Shown here piece by piece: positions 1 through 8,614 of a DNA stretch of 64,000 bases. How positions within the stretch are numbered: position 1 is the stretch's first letter; every line of letters begins with the position of its first letter. This stretch comes from an uncultured Flavobacteriaceae bacterium (GTDB taxonomy: Bacteria; Bacteroidota; Bacteroidia; Flavobacteriales; Flavobacteriaceae), in the NCBI GenBank assembly GCA_947502975.1, contig CANNBV010000002.1:496001-560000 (forward strand), written 5' to 3'. Made by a program: the position numbers and the translations under genes. The notes under the pieces were generated by a model. That model was not told where the DNA came from, did not search any database, and saw nothing but the letters and a program-made list of their open reading frames with translations.

Positions 1-144
1 CAATTTTCGTGTGTTGTAGTTACCATGCTTAAGCGCATACTCTAATTTTAGAACATCCTTAGTATCCATCCAAAAGTCAATTGCGTTTGCAGAGGGCTGT
101 ATTATCTTTAATTTAAATAAAATATATGAGATGTTGTATAGCAT
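1..144 (-). CDS. 5' fragment of an unidentified protein
   Basis: An open frame on the minus strand runs off the left edge of the window. It can start at an ATG at 144 (48 codons visible) or at an in-frame ATG at 69 (23 codons). A stop lies just upstream at 166-168. The visible residues are polar with one short hydrophobic stretch near the first ATG. I recognise no domain. It may be the first part of a real gene transcribed away from the histidine kinase, but neither start has a convincing upstream signal, so this is a weak call. Confidence 0.3.
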   Translation of the reverse strand, partial: MLYNISYILFKLKIIQPSANAIDFWMDTKDVLKLEYALKHGNYNTRKL

Positions 145-430
145 GGAGTGTTGGTAATTAACTACTTATATGTAGCTAATTATAGCAAAATGTTACAATT
201 ATTATATATAGTAATTGTTTTCTGTTTTCAATATATGTTTCATTTATAAGTGTTTCCAAATCAAGTGGTAATATTTTATTTAATAAGACGGGTAAACTAA
301 TCTAATTGATAGAAAAGCGACCATTAATTCTTATACAAAGCAATTAAATAATCGATTAAACGTATTTTTATTCGATGTAATGCATATTTTTAAGATAAAT
401 TCACTACATTGCACCTCCCAAATTTATCAT
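145..430. other. AT-rich intergenic stretch
   Basis: No convincing gene, hairpin or repeat was seen here. It presumably holds the promoter of the histidine kinase gene that follows, but I could not pick a confident -7/-33 pair. Confidence 0.4.
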
Positions 431-2611
431 ATGAAACGCAGTTTTATAAGATGTTTATTTTTTCTTTGTATACCTGTCTTAGCGTATGCTCAGGAGATTT
501 CTGATAAACAAGCAGATTCTATTTTTGATTTACTTAATAACGCTTTTGAGTTAAATAACAAGAGTGAACATGGAAAATCTATAGAACTTTCTAAAAAAGT
601 CCTTTCTTTTTTAGAAGACTCTGATAGGTATAATCTCATTGGTAAGGCATACAATAGTCTAAGTTTTTCATATGCTGAGCTAAAGGACAAGAATAAGGCT
701 TTTGAATACTCATTTAAGGCAAGAGATTACTTTGTTAAAGCTAAAGATACAGCTAGTATCATTATAATTTACAATGACATTGGGGTTACTTACGAAGATT
801 TCGATATGATTGATGAGGCCTATGTGTCTTATAAAAAAGCATTAAAAATTAGTGAAGCATTTCAATATAGAGAATCACTCATATATCCTAATTTAAATGT
901 TGCCAGTATTTTAATTCATCATAAGAAGAAGTATCAACAATCACTAAATTATTTAAATAAAGCAACTTCTAATGCAGAAGCTGTTGGTCTTGATGAGGAT
1001 AATGTTATTTATGGTTATATATATGCAAACTATGGGTTTACTTATTACAAATTAAAGCGTTTTAAAGAATCAGAATTATATTTTAATAAAGCATACATGT
1101 TAGCTCATGAAAATGCTTATTTAAGTTTGATAGAAGAAATCTATAAAGACAAATCAAGATTAAGTAAAGAAGGTGGAGACTATAAAAAAGCTCTTGATAT
1201 TATGGATAAATATATGCTAATACACGATTCTATTAATAAGATAGAGAATGTAGAATTAGCAAAAACAATTGAGGCTAAATATAAAGTAAAAGAAAGTGAA
1301 GAAAAATTACGTTTTGTGGAAAAAGAACAGGCAACACAAGAAACCCAATTATTAAAGTCTAAACGTAATAACATTCTTTTAGTAGTATTAACTTTTTTAC
1401 TACTCATAGCCATATATCTAGCAATAAAAAATAATAGACAACTAAAAGTAGCGAGAGATATCGCAGAAAATATATCTAGAGTTAAAAGTGAATTTTACTC
1501 GGAAATAAGTCACGAGTTACGAACGCCACTTTATGGTGTTATTGAATTGTCCAACATTCTACTCAACGAAAGTACTGATGACAAGAATAAAGAATATTTA
1601 GAGTCTTTAAAATTCTCTGGCAATCATTTATTGTCTTTAATAAATAATGTGTTAGAATTGAATAAGATAGAATCTGGTCAATTATCAGTTGAGGAAATTA
1701 ACTTTAGCTTAAAGACATTAATTGCTAATATTGTTGACTCTTTAGAGTTTGCCCTTAGAGACTCAAATAATAAAATAAAATTAAAATATGATAATTCCAT
1801 ATCCAACCGACTGGTTGGAGACTCCTTGAAATTGTCTCAAGTATTGATAAATTTAATTTCTAATGCTGTAAAATTCACAAAAAACGGTATTGTAGAAATT
1901 GAAATTAAACAGGTAAAACTAGATGATAATACAGAAGAAATTTATTTTGCGATCAAAGATGACGGTATAGGCATACCAAAAGATAAGCAAAAGAATATTT
2001 TTGAAGATTTCTATCAAGAGCGCTCTAGAAATGATAATTCATATAAAGGTACAGGTCTAGGACTTTCTATTGTAAAACGATTATTAGTTATGATGGGTAG
2101 CGATATCCACATTGAAAGTAAACTGAATGAAGGTGCTACCTTTTATTTTAATCTTAATTTCGGTAAAACCTCAAGTATAACACTTAATGAATTAGATAAT
2201 AATCAAGGTCTTGATGAACTAAAAGGAAAACGTTTTTTAGTAGTAGATGATAATAAAATAAATCAACTAGTTACTAAAAAATTATTAGATCAATTAGGCT
2301 TAGATTGTGATGTCGTGGATAATGGATTTAAGGCTATAAGCAGAACAAAAGAAAAAACATACGATTGCGTGCTTATGGATTTAAATATGCCTGAGATTAA
2401 TGGATATGAAACGACACAAAAAATAAGGCATTTTGATCAAGATATTACCATAATAGCCCTCACAGCAGCTACCTCTGAAGAGGTAAAACGAAATATTATT
2501 TTTTATGATATGGATGGCTATATTTTAAAACCTTTTTATACCGATAATTTTATTAAAACCATACTTGAAGGTATGAATAATAGGGGGAGAGAAGACAAGA
2601 TTATTGCTTAA
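431..2611 (+). CDS. TPR-containing hybrid histidine kinase
   Basis: This is a two-component sensor that carries both kinase and receiver modules. An upstream in-frame ATG exists at 380, but the start at 431 gives a clean signal peptide (about residues 1-20, ending in a YAQ-type site), so I prefer 431 (726 aa). Order of parts: signal peptide; periplasmic TPR-like helices (about 30-270); coiled coil; one membrane span (about 313-335); HisKA domain with SHELRTP and phospho-acceptor His361; HATPase with the N box, DDGIGIP and GTGLGLSI; and a C-terminal receiver with acceptor Asp650 in LMDLNMP and a conserved Lys in LKPF. The family autophosphorylates on His and passes the phosphate to Asp. No partner regulator or output domain is adjacent, so its target is unknown. 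The gene stands alone. Confidence 0.9.
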   Translation: MKRSFIRCLFFLCIPVLAYAQEISDKQADSIFDLLNNAFELNNKSEHGKSIELSKKVLSFLEDSDRYNLIGKAYNSLSFSYAELKDKNKAFEYSFKARDYFVKAKDTASIIIIYNDIGVTYEDFDMIDEAYVSYKKALKISEAFQYRESLIYPNLNVASILIHHKKKYQQSLNYLNKATSNAEAVGLDEDNVIYGYIYANYGFTYYKLKRFKESELYFNKAYMLAHENAYLSLIEEIYKDKSRLSKEGGDYKKALDIMDKYMLIHDSINKIENVELAKTIEAKYKVKESEEKLRFVEKEQATQETQLLKSKRNNILLVVLTFLLLIAIYLAIKNNRQLKVARDIAENISRVKSEFYSEISHELRTPLYGVIELSNILLNESTDDKNKEYLESLKFSGNHLLSLINNVLELNKIESGQLSVEEINFSLKTLIANIVDSLEFALRDSNNKIKLKYDNSISNRLVGDSLKLSQVLINLISNAVKFTKNGIVEIEIKQVKLDDNTEEIYFAIKDDGIGIPKDKQKNIFEDFYQERSRNDNSYKGTGLGLSIVKRLLVMMGSDIHIESKLNEGATFYFNLNFGKTSSITLNELDNNQGLDELKGKRFLVVDDNKINQLVTKKLLDQLGLDCDVVDNGFKAISRTKEKTYDCVLMDLNMPEINGYETTQKIRHFDQDITIIALTAATSEEVKRNIIFYDMDGYILKPFYTDNFIKTILEGMNNRGREDKIIA

Positions 2612-2676
2612 CACAAACACTACTGGATACTATTTTATGCAATCTCTAAGGTTATTACTAAGCATTACATATAAAA

Positions 2677-3408
2677 CTATTGTTTAAACAAGTTTGCAGT
2701 ATAGTCTAGTAATTCAATACCACCATTTTTACCATGACCGGGAATCACAATTTCTAAGTCTGGATATGTCTTTTTTATTGTTGCTATGGTGTTGGACCAT
2801 TCTAAAACATTAGCGTCTCCTAAATAACCTTTGCCAGCATTAACACTTTTTACTAGACACCCACCAAATAATGCTTTTTCCTTCGGAATATATCCTATAA
2901 CGTTATCAGATGTATGCCCTTCTCCAAAAAATTCTGTAGTAGCTATTTTCCCGCCTATTTCAAATTGAATTCTATTCTTAAAACTATTTTGCGGAAGTTC
3001 TACACTGTCTTTTTTTGCTAACTTTATTGTAAGTTCATTAGCATAAGATGGTATGTTTTTTTTATGAAATTCTTGAATACCACCAAGACAATCATTATGA
3101 AAATGAGTAATAACTAATGCTTTGATTTTTTTGTGATTCGTTTTTGTAACCCAATCTATTAATTGCTTTGAGGCACTATCATTAACAGGAGTATCAAAGA
3201 TAATAGCTTCATCTTTGTTAAGATACACCATGCCGTTACAAGCTACTTTTCCGTATTCATTAGTCTGGATAAAAGAAATATGCTGAAAAATATGATTATT
3301 GATTTTTTTGATTTTTAAAATATCTGATTCAAAATCATGTAAATGTTGTTCGCTAGATTTATAGTTGAATATGCTTAGGGAGATAAATAAAGCAATGAAA
3401 AATCTCAT
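2677..3408 (-). CDS. subclass B1 metallo-beta-lactamase
   Basis: A secreted zinc hydrolase (243 aa) with an N-terminal signal peptide. It has the complete B1 active-site set. HFHND holds His102, His104 and Asp106. His165 is in GEGHTSDN. Cys184 is in GGCLVK, with the substrate-binding Lys187. Asn200 is in LGDAN and His225 in PGHG. The Cys ligand and the GGCLVK and LGDAN motifs are typical of true B1 beta-lactamases (CcrA, BlaB and IND type) rather than general MBL-fold proteins. The family hydrolyses penicillins, cephalosporins and carbapenems in the periplasm. The gene lies 25 bases downstream of coaD on the same strand, so it may be co-transcribed. Activity is inferred, not shown. Confidence 0.88.
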   Translation of the reverse strand: MRFFIALFISLSIFNYKSSEQHLHDFESDILKIKKINNHIFQHISFIQTNEYGKVACNGMVYLNKDEAIIFDTPVNDSASKQLIDWVTKTNHKKIKALVITHFHNDCLGGIQEFHKKNIPSYANELTIKLAKKDSVELPQNSFKNRIQFEIGGKIATTEFFGEGHTSDNVIGYIPKEKALFGGCLVKSVNAGKGYLGDANVLEWSNTIATIKKTYPDLEIVIPGHGKNGGIELLDYTANLFKQ

Positions 3409-3433
3409 GGGGAAATACGTTTAAGAAAGATAT

Positions 3434-3889
3434 TTATTTAACCCTAACGCTATCAGGAACCAACTTAGTATAGTCGCCATTATTTCTAATTACATCACGT
3501 ACAATTGAAGAAGCGATATATGATGTATCGGCTGAGGTTAGTAAAAAGATGGTTTCAATTGGGGCCAAATCCCTATTAGTATGTGCAATAGCTTTTTCAA
3601 ACTCGAAATCTGCCGGATTTCTTAGGCCTCTTAATATGAACTCTACATTGTTTTTTAAGCAAAAATCTACTGTTAAACCTTCATAAGTTACCACTTTAAC
3701 TTTGGGCTCATCTTTAAAAGCATCGATAATAAATTGCTGCCGTTCTTTTAAAGAAAACATATATTTTTTTGATGCATTTACACCAATGGCAACTATGATT
3801 TCATCAAAAAGTGTGACACCACGTTTAATGATGTCGTAATGTCCTAAAGTTAATGGATCGAAAGATCCTGGGAAAATGGCACGTTTCAT
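3434..3889 (-). CDS. coaD: phosphopantetheine adenylyltransferase
   Basis: Catalyses the penultimate step of coenzyme A synthesis, transferring AMP from ATP to 4'-phosphopantetheine in the cytoplasm. The 151-residue length is normal. The N-terminal FPGSFDPLTLGH carries the nucleotidyltransferase (T/H)xGH signature. The RGLRN segment and the C-terminal SSIVRD segment also fit CoaD. A TATATTTG-type -7 box on the minus strand is seen at 3933-3940, upstream of the start, so this gene probably has its own promoter. The beta-lactamase gene follows closely downstream. Confidence 0.95.
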   Translation of the reverse strand: MKRAIFPGSFDPLTLGHYDIIKRGVTLFDEIIVAIGVNASKKYMFSLKERQQFIIDAFKDEPKVKVVTYEGLTVDFCLKNNVEFILRGLRNPADFEFEKAIAHTNRDLAPIETIFLLTSADTSYIASSIVRDVIRNNGDYTKLVPDSVRVK

Positions 3890-3966
3890 AAATAGCCTCT
3901 CTTAATCTACCCAATAGGAAGATATAATTACTCAAATATACAAATCTTAACTTGGAGAATTATTTA

Positions 3967-4572
3967 CTAATCTCGATCAATATTAAAAATTTCTTTCTCT
4001 TCGTATAAGAATTGTAATTGCTCTTTCGTTAGCGCATCATTAGCATCTGTATAATTTTCACTTTTGTCGATTTTATAAATAGCAGAACGCTTATCAATTT
4101 CATAATCATTAAACACCAGAAAAACACTATCTCCTTCTACTTTAGTTACTTTCATAGTGGTATAATGCCCAGCTGCTTCAGATTCTATGGAATACACATC
4201 ACCAATGGCAGGTGCTTTTATATATTCTGCTTCATCTTCTTTGTGTTTGGCTCCAGAGTAACTGAAATAACCAATAGCTAGAAGAATAATAGCTAAACCA
4301 CTAAAGTGTAAAAAAGGGATACCGGTGTGCTTTTCTGTTTCAAACTTGCGCTGTATTTGTTCTGGTAATTCTTTTAGTTTATACGTGCGTTTGCAACTAT
4401 TGCATTCTAAAACATTGACTTTACCCATAGGAAAAATAGGAATCCAATAGAGGTAAGCATATTTTCCAAATACGCTATATGTCATTGATGTTTGGTTCTC
4501 ACAGTTAGGGCAAGTCACATTAGGAAGTTGTCCGTCTTTTAATCGAGAAGAATTAGTGCCGTAAAAAATCAT
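3967..4572 (-). CDS. zinc-ribbon membrane protein of unknown function
   Basis: A 201-residue protein with a four-cysteine zinc ribbon near the N terminus (Cys21/Cys24 in CPNC and Cys57/Cys60 in CNSC), one membrane span at about 86-105, and a C-terminal polar domain of about 90 residues. I do not recognise a named function. The ribbon lies before the span, so it is likely cytoplasmic with the C-terminal part outside. A -7 box (TATATTTG, minus strand) at 4595-4602 overlaps an inverted repeat. It lies between ddl and coaD on the same strand but has its own promoter signal. Confidence 0.75.
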   Translation of the reverse strand: MIFYGTNSSRLKDGQLPNVTCPNCENQTSMTYSVFGKYAYLYWIPIFPMGKVNVLECNSCKRTYKLKELPEQIQRKFETEKHTGIPFLHFSGLAIILLAIGYFSYSGAKHKEDEAEYIKAPAIGDVYSIESEAAGHYTTMKVTKVEGDSVFLVFNDYEIDKRSAIYKIDKSENYTDANDALTKEQLQFLYEEKEIFNIDRD

Positions 4573-4576
4573 ATAG

Positions 4577-4608
4577 TTTGGTTATGTTTAAATTCAAATA
4601 TAACCAAA
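4577..4608. promoter_or_regulatory. 9-bp inverted repeat over a promoter
   Basis: The arms TTTGGTTAT (4577-4585) and ATAACCAAA (4600-4608) are perfect complements with a 14-base spacer. They overlap a minus-strand -7 box TATATTTG (4595-4602) just before the zinc-ribbon gene start. It could be an operator or a leader hairpin. The arms are AT-rich, so chance is not excluded. Confidence 0.4.
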
Positions 4609-4632
4609 TAATATTATTGATATGTGAGTAGA

Positions 4633-5607
4633 TTATTTTATCGCTTCTTCAACGGCATTATCAAATAAATCGGATAGCGAAATGCCAGCTGCAGCTGCTT
4701 GCTGGGGTAAAATACTCTCCTTGGTTAAACCTGGAACAGTATTCATTTCTAATAGATGCGGTTCTCCGTCTTTAAAAATATATTCGCTTCGGGAAAACCC
4801 TGTCATTTTTAAAACTTCATATACTTTTTTTGCAAGTACGTTTACTTTTTCTTCTTGATCGGGGGTTAATCGTGCTGGCGTTATTTCTTGAGATTTTCCT
4901 AAATATTTTGCTTCGTAATCAAAAAAATCATTTTCAGAAACAATTTCTGTGATTGGCAGCACTTTGGTTTCACCCTTGTACGTTATGACGCCTACAGATA
5001 CTTCTGTGCCGTCTAAAAATGATTCAATTATGATTTCATCGTCTTCTATAAAAGCAATAGCAATGGCATTTTGCATATCTTCTTTTTTGTGCACTTTGGT
5101 GACTCCAAAACTACTACCTGCTTTATTGGCTTTAACAAAACATGGCAGCCCAACTTTACCAATAATCGCATCTTCATCTATTGCATCTCCTAAGTTTAAA
5201 TAGAAAGATTCTGCAGTTTTAATGCCATAAGGTTTTAAAATACTTAAGCAATCGCGTTTATTGAAGGTGACCGACGCTTGATACATCGGGCAGCTTGTAT
5301 GTGGAATACCTAACAACTCAAAATAGCCTTGCATATATCCATCTTCTCCAGGAGAGCCATGTATGGCATTAAATACACAATCGAACGTGATTTTAAAACT
5401 ATCTACATTTATAGAGAAGTCGTTTTTATCAATCGGGAATTCTGAATCTTCATCATCAACATAAACCCATTTGTCTTTAAAAATATGGATACGGTAAGCA
5501 TTGTATTTGTCTTTATTTAAAGTTTCGTAAACAACATTGCCACTGGTTAACGAAATTTGATATTCACTGGAATAGCCTCCCATAATTATGGCTATATTTT
5601 TTTTCAT
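4633..5607 (-). CDS. ddl: D-alanine--D-alanine ligase
   Basis: Joins two D-alanines using ATP to make the end of the peptidoglycan stem peptide. The length (324 aa) is standard. Signatures seen are the N-terminal GGYSSEYQISLTSG, HGSPGEDG, the ATP-grasp core with KANKAGSSFGV, and the C-terminal EMNTVPGLT with the Mg-binding residues. It is a single-copy housekeeping gene here, transcribed leftward. A structured intergenic element lies upstream (5695-5771). Confidence 0.95.
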   Translation of the reverse strand: MKKNIAIIMGGYSSEYQISLTSGNVVYETLNKDKYNAYRIHIFKDKWVYVDDEDSEFPIDKNDFSINVDSFKITFDCVFNAIHGSPGEDGYMQGYFELLGIPHTSCPMYQASVTFNKRDCLSILKPYGIKTAESFYLNLGDAIDEDAIIGKVGLPCFVKANKAGSSFGVTKVHKKEDMQNAIAIAFIEDDEIIIESFLDGTEVSVGVITYKGETKVLPITEIVSENDFFDYEAKYLGKSQEITPARLTPDQEEKVNVLAKKVYEVLKMTGFSRSEYIFKDGEPHLLEMNTVPGLTKESILPQQAAAAGISLSDLFDNAVEEAIK

Positions 5608-5694
5608 AGGTATTGATTTTACTTTGCCTAAAGTTACTTTATTTGGATGTTTTTACACATGTTCGTTAGCTTGTTTCTTGAATATTTCTACACT

Positions 5695-5771
5695 GCGTTA
5701 GGGATTGAGGCATTTGTTGAAGCTCCTCGCAGAGAGCGACTGCCGAAAGCCCGACCCTTGTGGTAACGCCC
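5695..5771. other. structured intergenic element
   Basis: A GC-richer island of about 77 bases in an otherwise AT-rich gap of 327 bases. Its ends GCGTTA (5695-5700) and TAACGC (5764-5769) are exact complements. A second complementary pair (GGG next to the left end, CCC near the right end) lies inside, and an inner GCTC...GAGC hairpin is also present. From memory, elements starting GCGTTAGGGAT and ending AGCCCGACCC...ACGCCC recur between genes in many flavobacterial genomes; I cannot verify this here. It could be a small structured RNA or a repeat. The rest of the gap holds nothing I recognise except the promoter at 5907. Confidence 0.55.
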
Positions 5772-5906
5772 AAAATATTAAAAGTTAAAAACTTATTTGA
5801 AGTATTTCGAACCAAATATTAACAATAAAACGTATCTTAACTAGTTTGTGTTACGTAAGCTAAAATAATGATATAAACAGCAAAACAAAAAACAGTTCTG
5901 TTTTTA

Positions 5907-5914
5907 TATATTTG
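5907..5914 (+). promoter_or_regulatory. -7 box TATATTTG
   Basis: A perfect match to the Bacteroidota TAnnTTTG -7 element, 20 bases before the start of the PASTA gene. No clear -33 TTG partner was found at the expected spacing. Confidence 0.55.
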
Positions 5915-5934
5915 CCTAACCGAAAAATCTATAA

Positions 5935-6489
5935 ATGAGTATCTTTAAGTTTCTATTCAGTAAGACATTTTTAAAACAGTTGGCTTTAGCTATTGTGGCT
6001 TTGGTGGTGTTATGTTTTTTAATGTTACAATGGTTAAAATCAACCACAAATCATGGTGAGTTTGAAACAGTGCCCGATTTAAAAGGAAAATCGATTAGCG
6101 TAGCCGAAATGGAATTAGATGAGAATAATTTAGTGATGCAAATACAAGATTCTGCTAATTATAATCCAGATTATCCGAAGTTTTCGGTAATAGACCAAGA
6201 GCCATCTGCAGGTACAAAAGTAAAGGAGGATAGAAAAATATATTTAACGCTTAATCCGTCTGGATACCGAAAAGTGGAAGTGCCTGATTTAAGAGAACGT
6301 ACGTTTAGACAAGCAGAGCCAAACTTGGAGGCTTTAGGTTTTAAAGTTGGCAAAATTACTTATGTAGATAACCTCGGGAAAGACATTGTATTACAACTTA
6401 AATACAAAGGAAAAACGATAAACCCTGGTGATAAGCTACCAAAAACATCTCAAATAGATTTGGTTTTAGGAAACGGTAATCGCCCTTAG
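5935..6489 (+). CDS. PASTA-domain membrane protein
   Basis: A 184-residue protein with an N-terminal membrane span (about 13-32) followed by PASTA repeats outside the membrane. PDLKGKSISVAEMELDENN begins the first repeat, and PDLRERTFRQAEPNLEALGF begins the second. PASTA domains usually bind peptidoglycan or muropeptides. There is no kinase domain, unlike the PASTA kinases of Gram-positive bacteria. It is followed 24 bases later by the pseudouridine synthase gene, and the upstream neighbour ddl is divergent. A cell-wall role is inferred from the domains and the neighbouring ddl. Confidence 0.85.
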   Translation: MSIFKFLFSKTFLKQLALAIVALVVLCFLMLQWLKSTTNHGEFETVPDLKGKSISVAEMELDENNLVMQIQDSANYNPDYPKFSVIDQEPSAGTKVKEDRKIYLTLNPSGYRKVEVPDLRERTFRQAEPNLEALGFKVGKITYVDNLGKDIVLQLKYKGKTINPGDKLPKTSQIDLVLGNGNRP

Positions 6490-6513
6490 CATTAGCGCTA
6501 AACTAATGCATTT

Positions 6514-7548
6514 ATGGAAACACACGGACCACAATTACCCGAAGAAGATAATCTTCACGAACATTTTGCTTTTACGGTAGATAAAGGGCAAGCACCCTTA
6601 CGTATCGATAAGTATTTGATGAACTACATCGAAAACATGACGCGTAGTAAAATACAAAGTGCTGCAAAAAATGATGGCATTTTGGTGAATGGCGCGCCCG
6701 TAAAATCTAATTACAAGGTGCGGCCAAATGATGAAATACGTGTGCTTTTTACACACCCAACTTACGAAGCGTTATTGGTTGGTGAGGATATTCCTTTGGA
6801 TATAGTTTTTGAAGATGATGATTTGCTTGTGGTGAATAAACCTGCAGGAATGGTGGTGCATCCAGGTCATGGTAACTATTCAGGAACTCTGATAAATGCA
6901 TTGATACATCGTTTTGATAATTTACCTAACAATTCTAGTGAACGTCCAGGGTTGGTACATCGTATAGATAAAGATACTAGCGGCCTTTTAGTAGTGGCTA
7001 AAACCGAACAAGCTATGGCACATTTATCCTTACAATTTGCCGAAAAAACCAGCGAACGCGAATATGTAGCTTTAGTTTGGGGTAATGTTGAAGCTGATGA
7101 AGGTACTATAGAAGGCAACATTGGTAGACACCCAAAAAACCGATTGCAAAATACCGTGTTTTTAGATGATGAAGCTGAAAAAGGTAAGCCTGCCGTTACA
7201 CATTATAAAGTGTTAGAACGTTTAGGCTATGTGACGCTGATGTCTTGTAAATTAGAAACTGGTCGTACACATCAAATACGTGTGCACATGAAACATATTG
7301 GTCATATCTTGTTTAATGACGAGCGATACGGCGGAAACACGATCTTAAAGGGGACAACATTTACTAAGTACAAGCAATTTGTAGACAATTGCTTTAAAGT
7401 CTTACCAAGACAAGCTCTACACGCCAAAACGTTAGGGTTTGAACATCCCAAAACTGGAGAGTTTATGCGTTTTGAAACCCCTATTCCTGAGGATATCGAA
7501 TTGTGTATTGAGAAGTGGCGGAATTATGCTAAGCATCAGGAATTATAG
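6514..7548 (+). CDS. rluD: 23S rRNA pseudouridine synthase, RluD-like
   Basis: Converts specific uridines in rRNA to pseudouridine. The 344-residue protein has an N-terminal S4 RNA-binding domain (about 28-75) and the RluA-family catalytic core, with HRIDKDTSGLLV carrying the catalytic Asp152. NKPAGMVVHPGHG and RTHQIRVHM are further family motifs. It most likely acts on the large-subunit helix 69 uridines as RluD does, but other RluA-family targets are possible. Probably co-transcribed with the PASTA gene. Confidence 0.88.
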   Translation: METHGPQLPEEDNLHEHFAFTVDKGQAPLRIDKYLMNYIENMTRSKIQSAAKNDGILVNGAPVKSNYKVRPNDEIRVLFTHPTYEALLVGEDIPLDIVFEDDDLLVVNKPAGMVVHPGHGNYSGTLINALIHRFDNLPNNSSERPGLVHRIDKDTSGLLVVAKTEQAMAHLSLQFAEKTSEREYVALVWGNVEADEGTIEGNIGRHPKNRLQNTVFLDDEAEKGKPAVTHYKVLERLGYVTLMSCKLETGRTHQIRVHMKHIGHILFNDERYGGNTILKGTTFTKYKQFVDNCFKVLPRQALHAKTLGFEHPKTGEFMRFETPIPEDIELCIEKWRNYAKHQEL

Positions 7549-7549
7549 A

Positions 7550-8587
7550 TTACAAGCTTTTTTGACGTTTCAATATTTTAATAACTCTATTATTTATGAT
7601 TTCTGATAAGTTCCAATTGTATAGTTTAGGATCGGTTGTACTATAAAATACAACAAGTACAGCATCTAAGTCTTTGTGATATTTTGCAAAACTCTGGTAC
7701 CCTGGAACCCAGCCAGCATGCTCATATTTATAGATGGAAGCATATATTTCTTTTTCGCCCTCTTCAAACAATGATCCATCATTTAATGCTCTTAAGAAAG
7801 TGCCAACATCTTGTGCTGTAGCATGCATGCCATAATCGTTTGTCTTTAAATCATGAGAATATCCTACATGATAACCACTCATCACATCGTCTATATTTAC
7901 TTTACTTAGTGAAGCGAATGTATTATTAAGATTTAGTGGTATTAGAATTTCTTCCTGAATGAATTGAAAGTTACCATAACCCAGTACATCATCCATTATT
8001 TTATTGATTAACAGGTAATTTGTATTACAATATTCATAATCATCATCGGGTTTAAAATTGGCTGGTTTATCCAGAATTAATGCAAGACTTTCTTCATAGG
8101 TCTCTGTTGGAGCTGCCCAAAAATTTGGAGCATCAGTAAAATTAGGAATACCACTTCTATGCTGTATCATTAGCCTTAAAGTAATTTTCTCAGCGTTTTC
8201 AATTCTTCCTGCAAGCTCGGGTAAATAATCGGTGATGGTTTTATCTAATGAAAGGCGTCCATCGTTTACTAATTTAGTAACAGCCACAGCATCATATAAC
8301 TTACTAATACTAGCAATCTTAAATAAGGCTTGCGGTTTGGCAGAAATCTTAGTTTCTTTATTATGCCAGCCAGAAGTATAATATTGAGGCGGTTGACCAG
8401 CTTGGTCTACATAAACAATTATTCCGTCAAATCCATGAGTAATGGCTTCATCTGCTTGCTCTTGAATAGTATCTGGTAGAGGAAGTATCCATGCCTTAAC
8501 TAAAAGCCATGGTACGAAGAACAGAGAAACTATAGTTCCTACAAATAGTACTATTCTGAATATTGTTGTTTTTTGTGTTTTCGTCAT
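7550..8587 (-). CDS. serine hydrolase of the beta-lactamase/PBP-like family
   Basis: A 345-residue protein with an N-terminal membrane anchor or signal (about 9-33) and the class C beta-lactamase/esterase-type active site: SISK (Ser93, Lys96), Tyr186-Cys-Asn188 as the YxN motif, and HAG near the C terminus replacing the KTG box. Such proteins are usually D-aminopeptidases, esterases or transpeptidase-like enzymes and are rarely true antibiotic resistance enzymes. The substrate is unknown. It is the last gene of a leftward cluster that starts near 11254. Confidence 0.8.
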   Translation of the reverse strand: MTKTQKTTIFRIVLFVGTIVSLFFVPWLLVKAWILPLPDTIQEQADEAITHGFDGIIVYVDQAGQPPQYYTSGWHNKETKISAKPQALFKIASISKLYDAVAVTKLVNDGRLSLDKTITDYLPELAGRIENAEKITLRLMIQHRSGIPNFTDAPNFWAAPTETYEESLALILDKPANFKPDDDYEYCNTNYLLINKIMDDVLGYGNFQFIQEEILIPLNLNNTFASLSKVNIDDVMSGYHVGYSHDLKTNDYGMHATAQDVGTFLRALNDGSLFEEGEKEIYASIYKYEHAGWVPGYQSFAKYHKDLDAVLVVFYSTTDPKLYNWNLSEIINNRVIKILKRQKSL

Positions 8588-8614
8588 AATATCGTTGATT
8601 TAAATGCCGTCAGT

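Noticed and set aside
380-430. Extra 17 N-terminal residues on the histidine kinase
   Set aside because: Using the ATG at 380 would bury the signal peptide behind 17 polar residues; the ATG at 431 gives a normal signal peptide.
7550-8587. Serine beta-lactamase conferring antibiotic resistance
   Set aside because: The SxxK and YxN motifs are there, but HAG replaces KTG and the protein is membrane-anchored; general serine hydrolase is the safer call.
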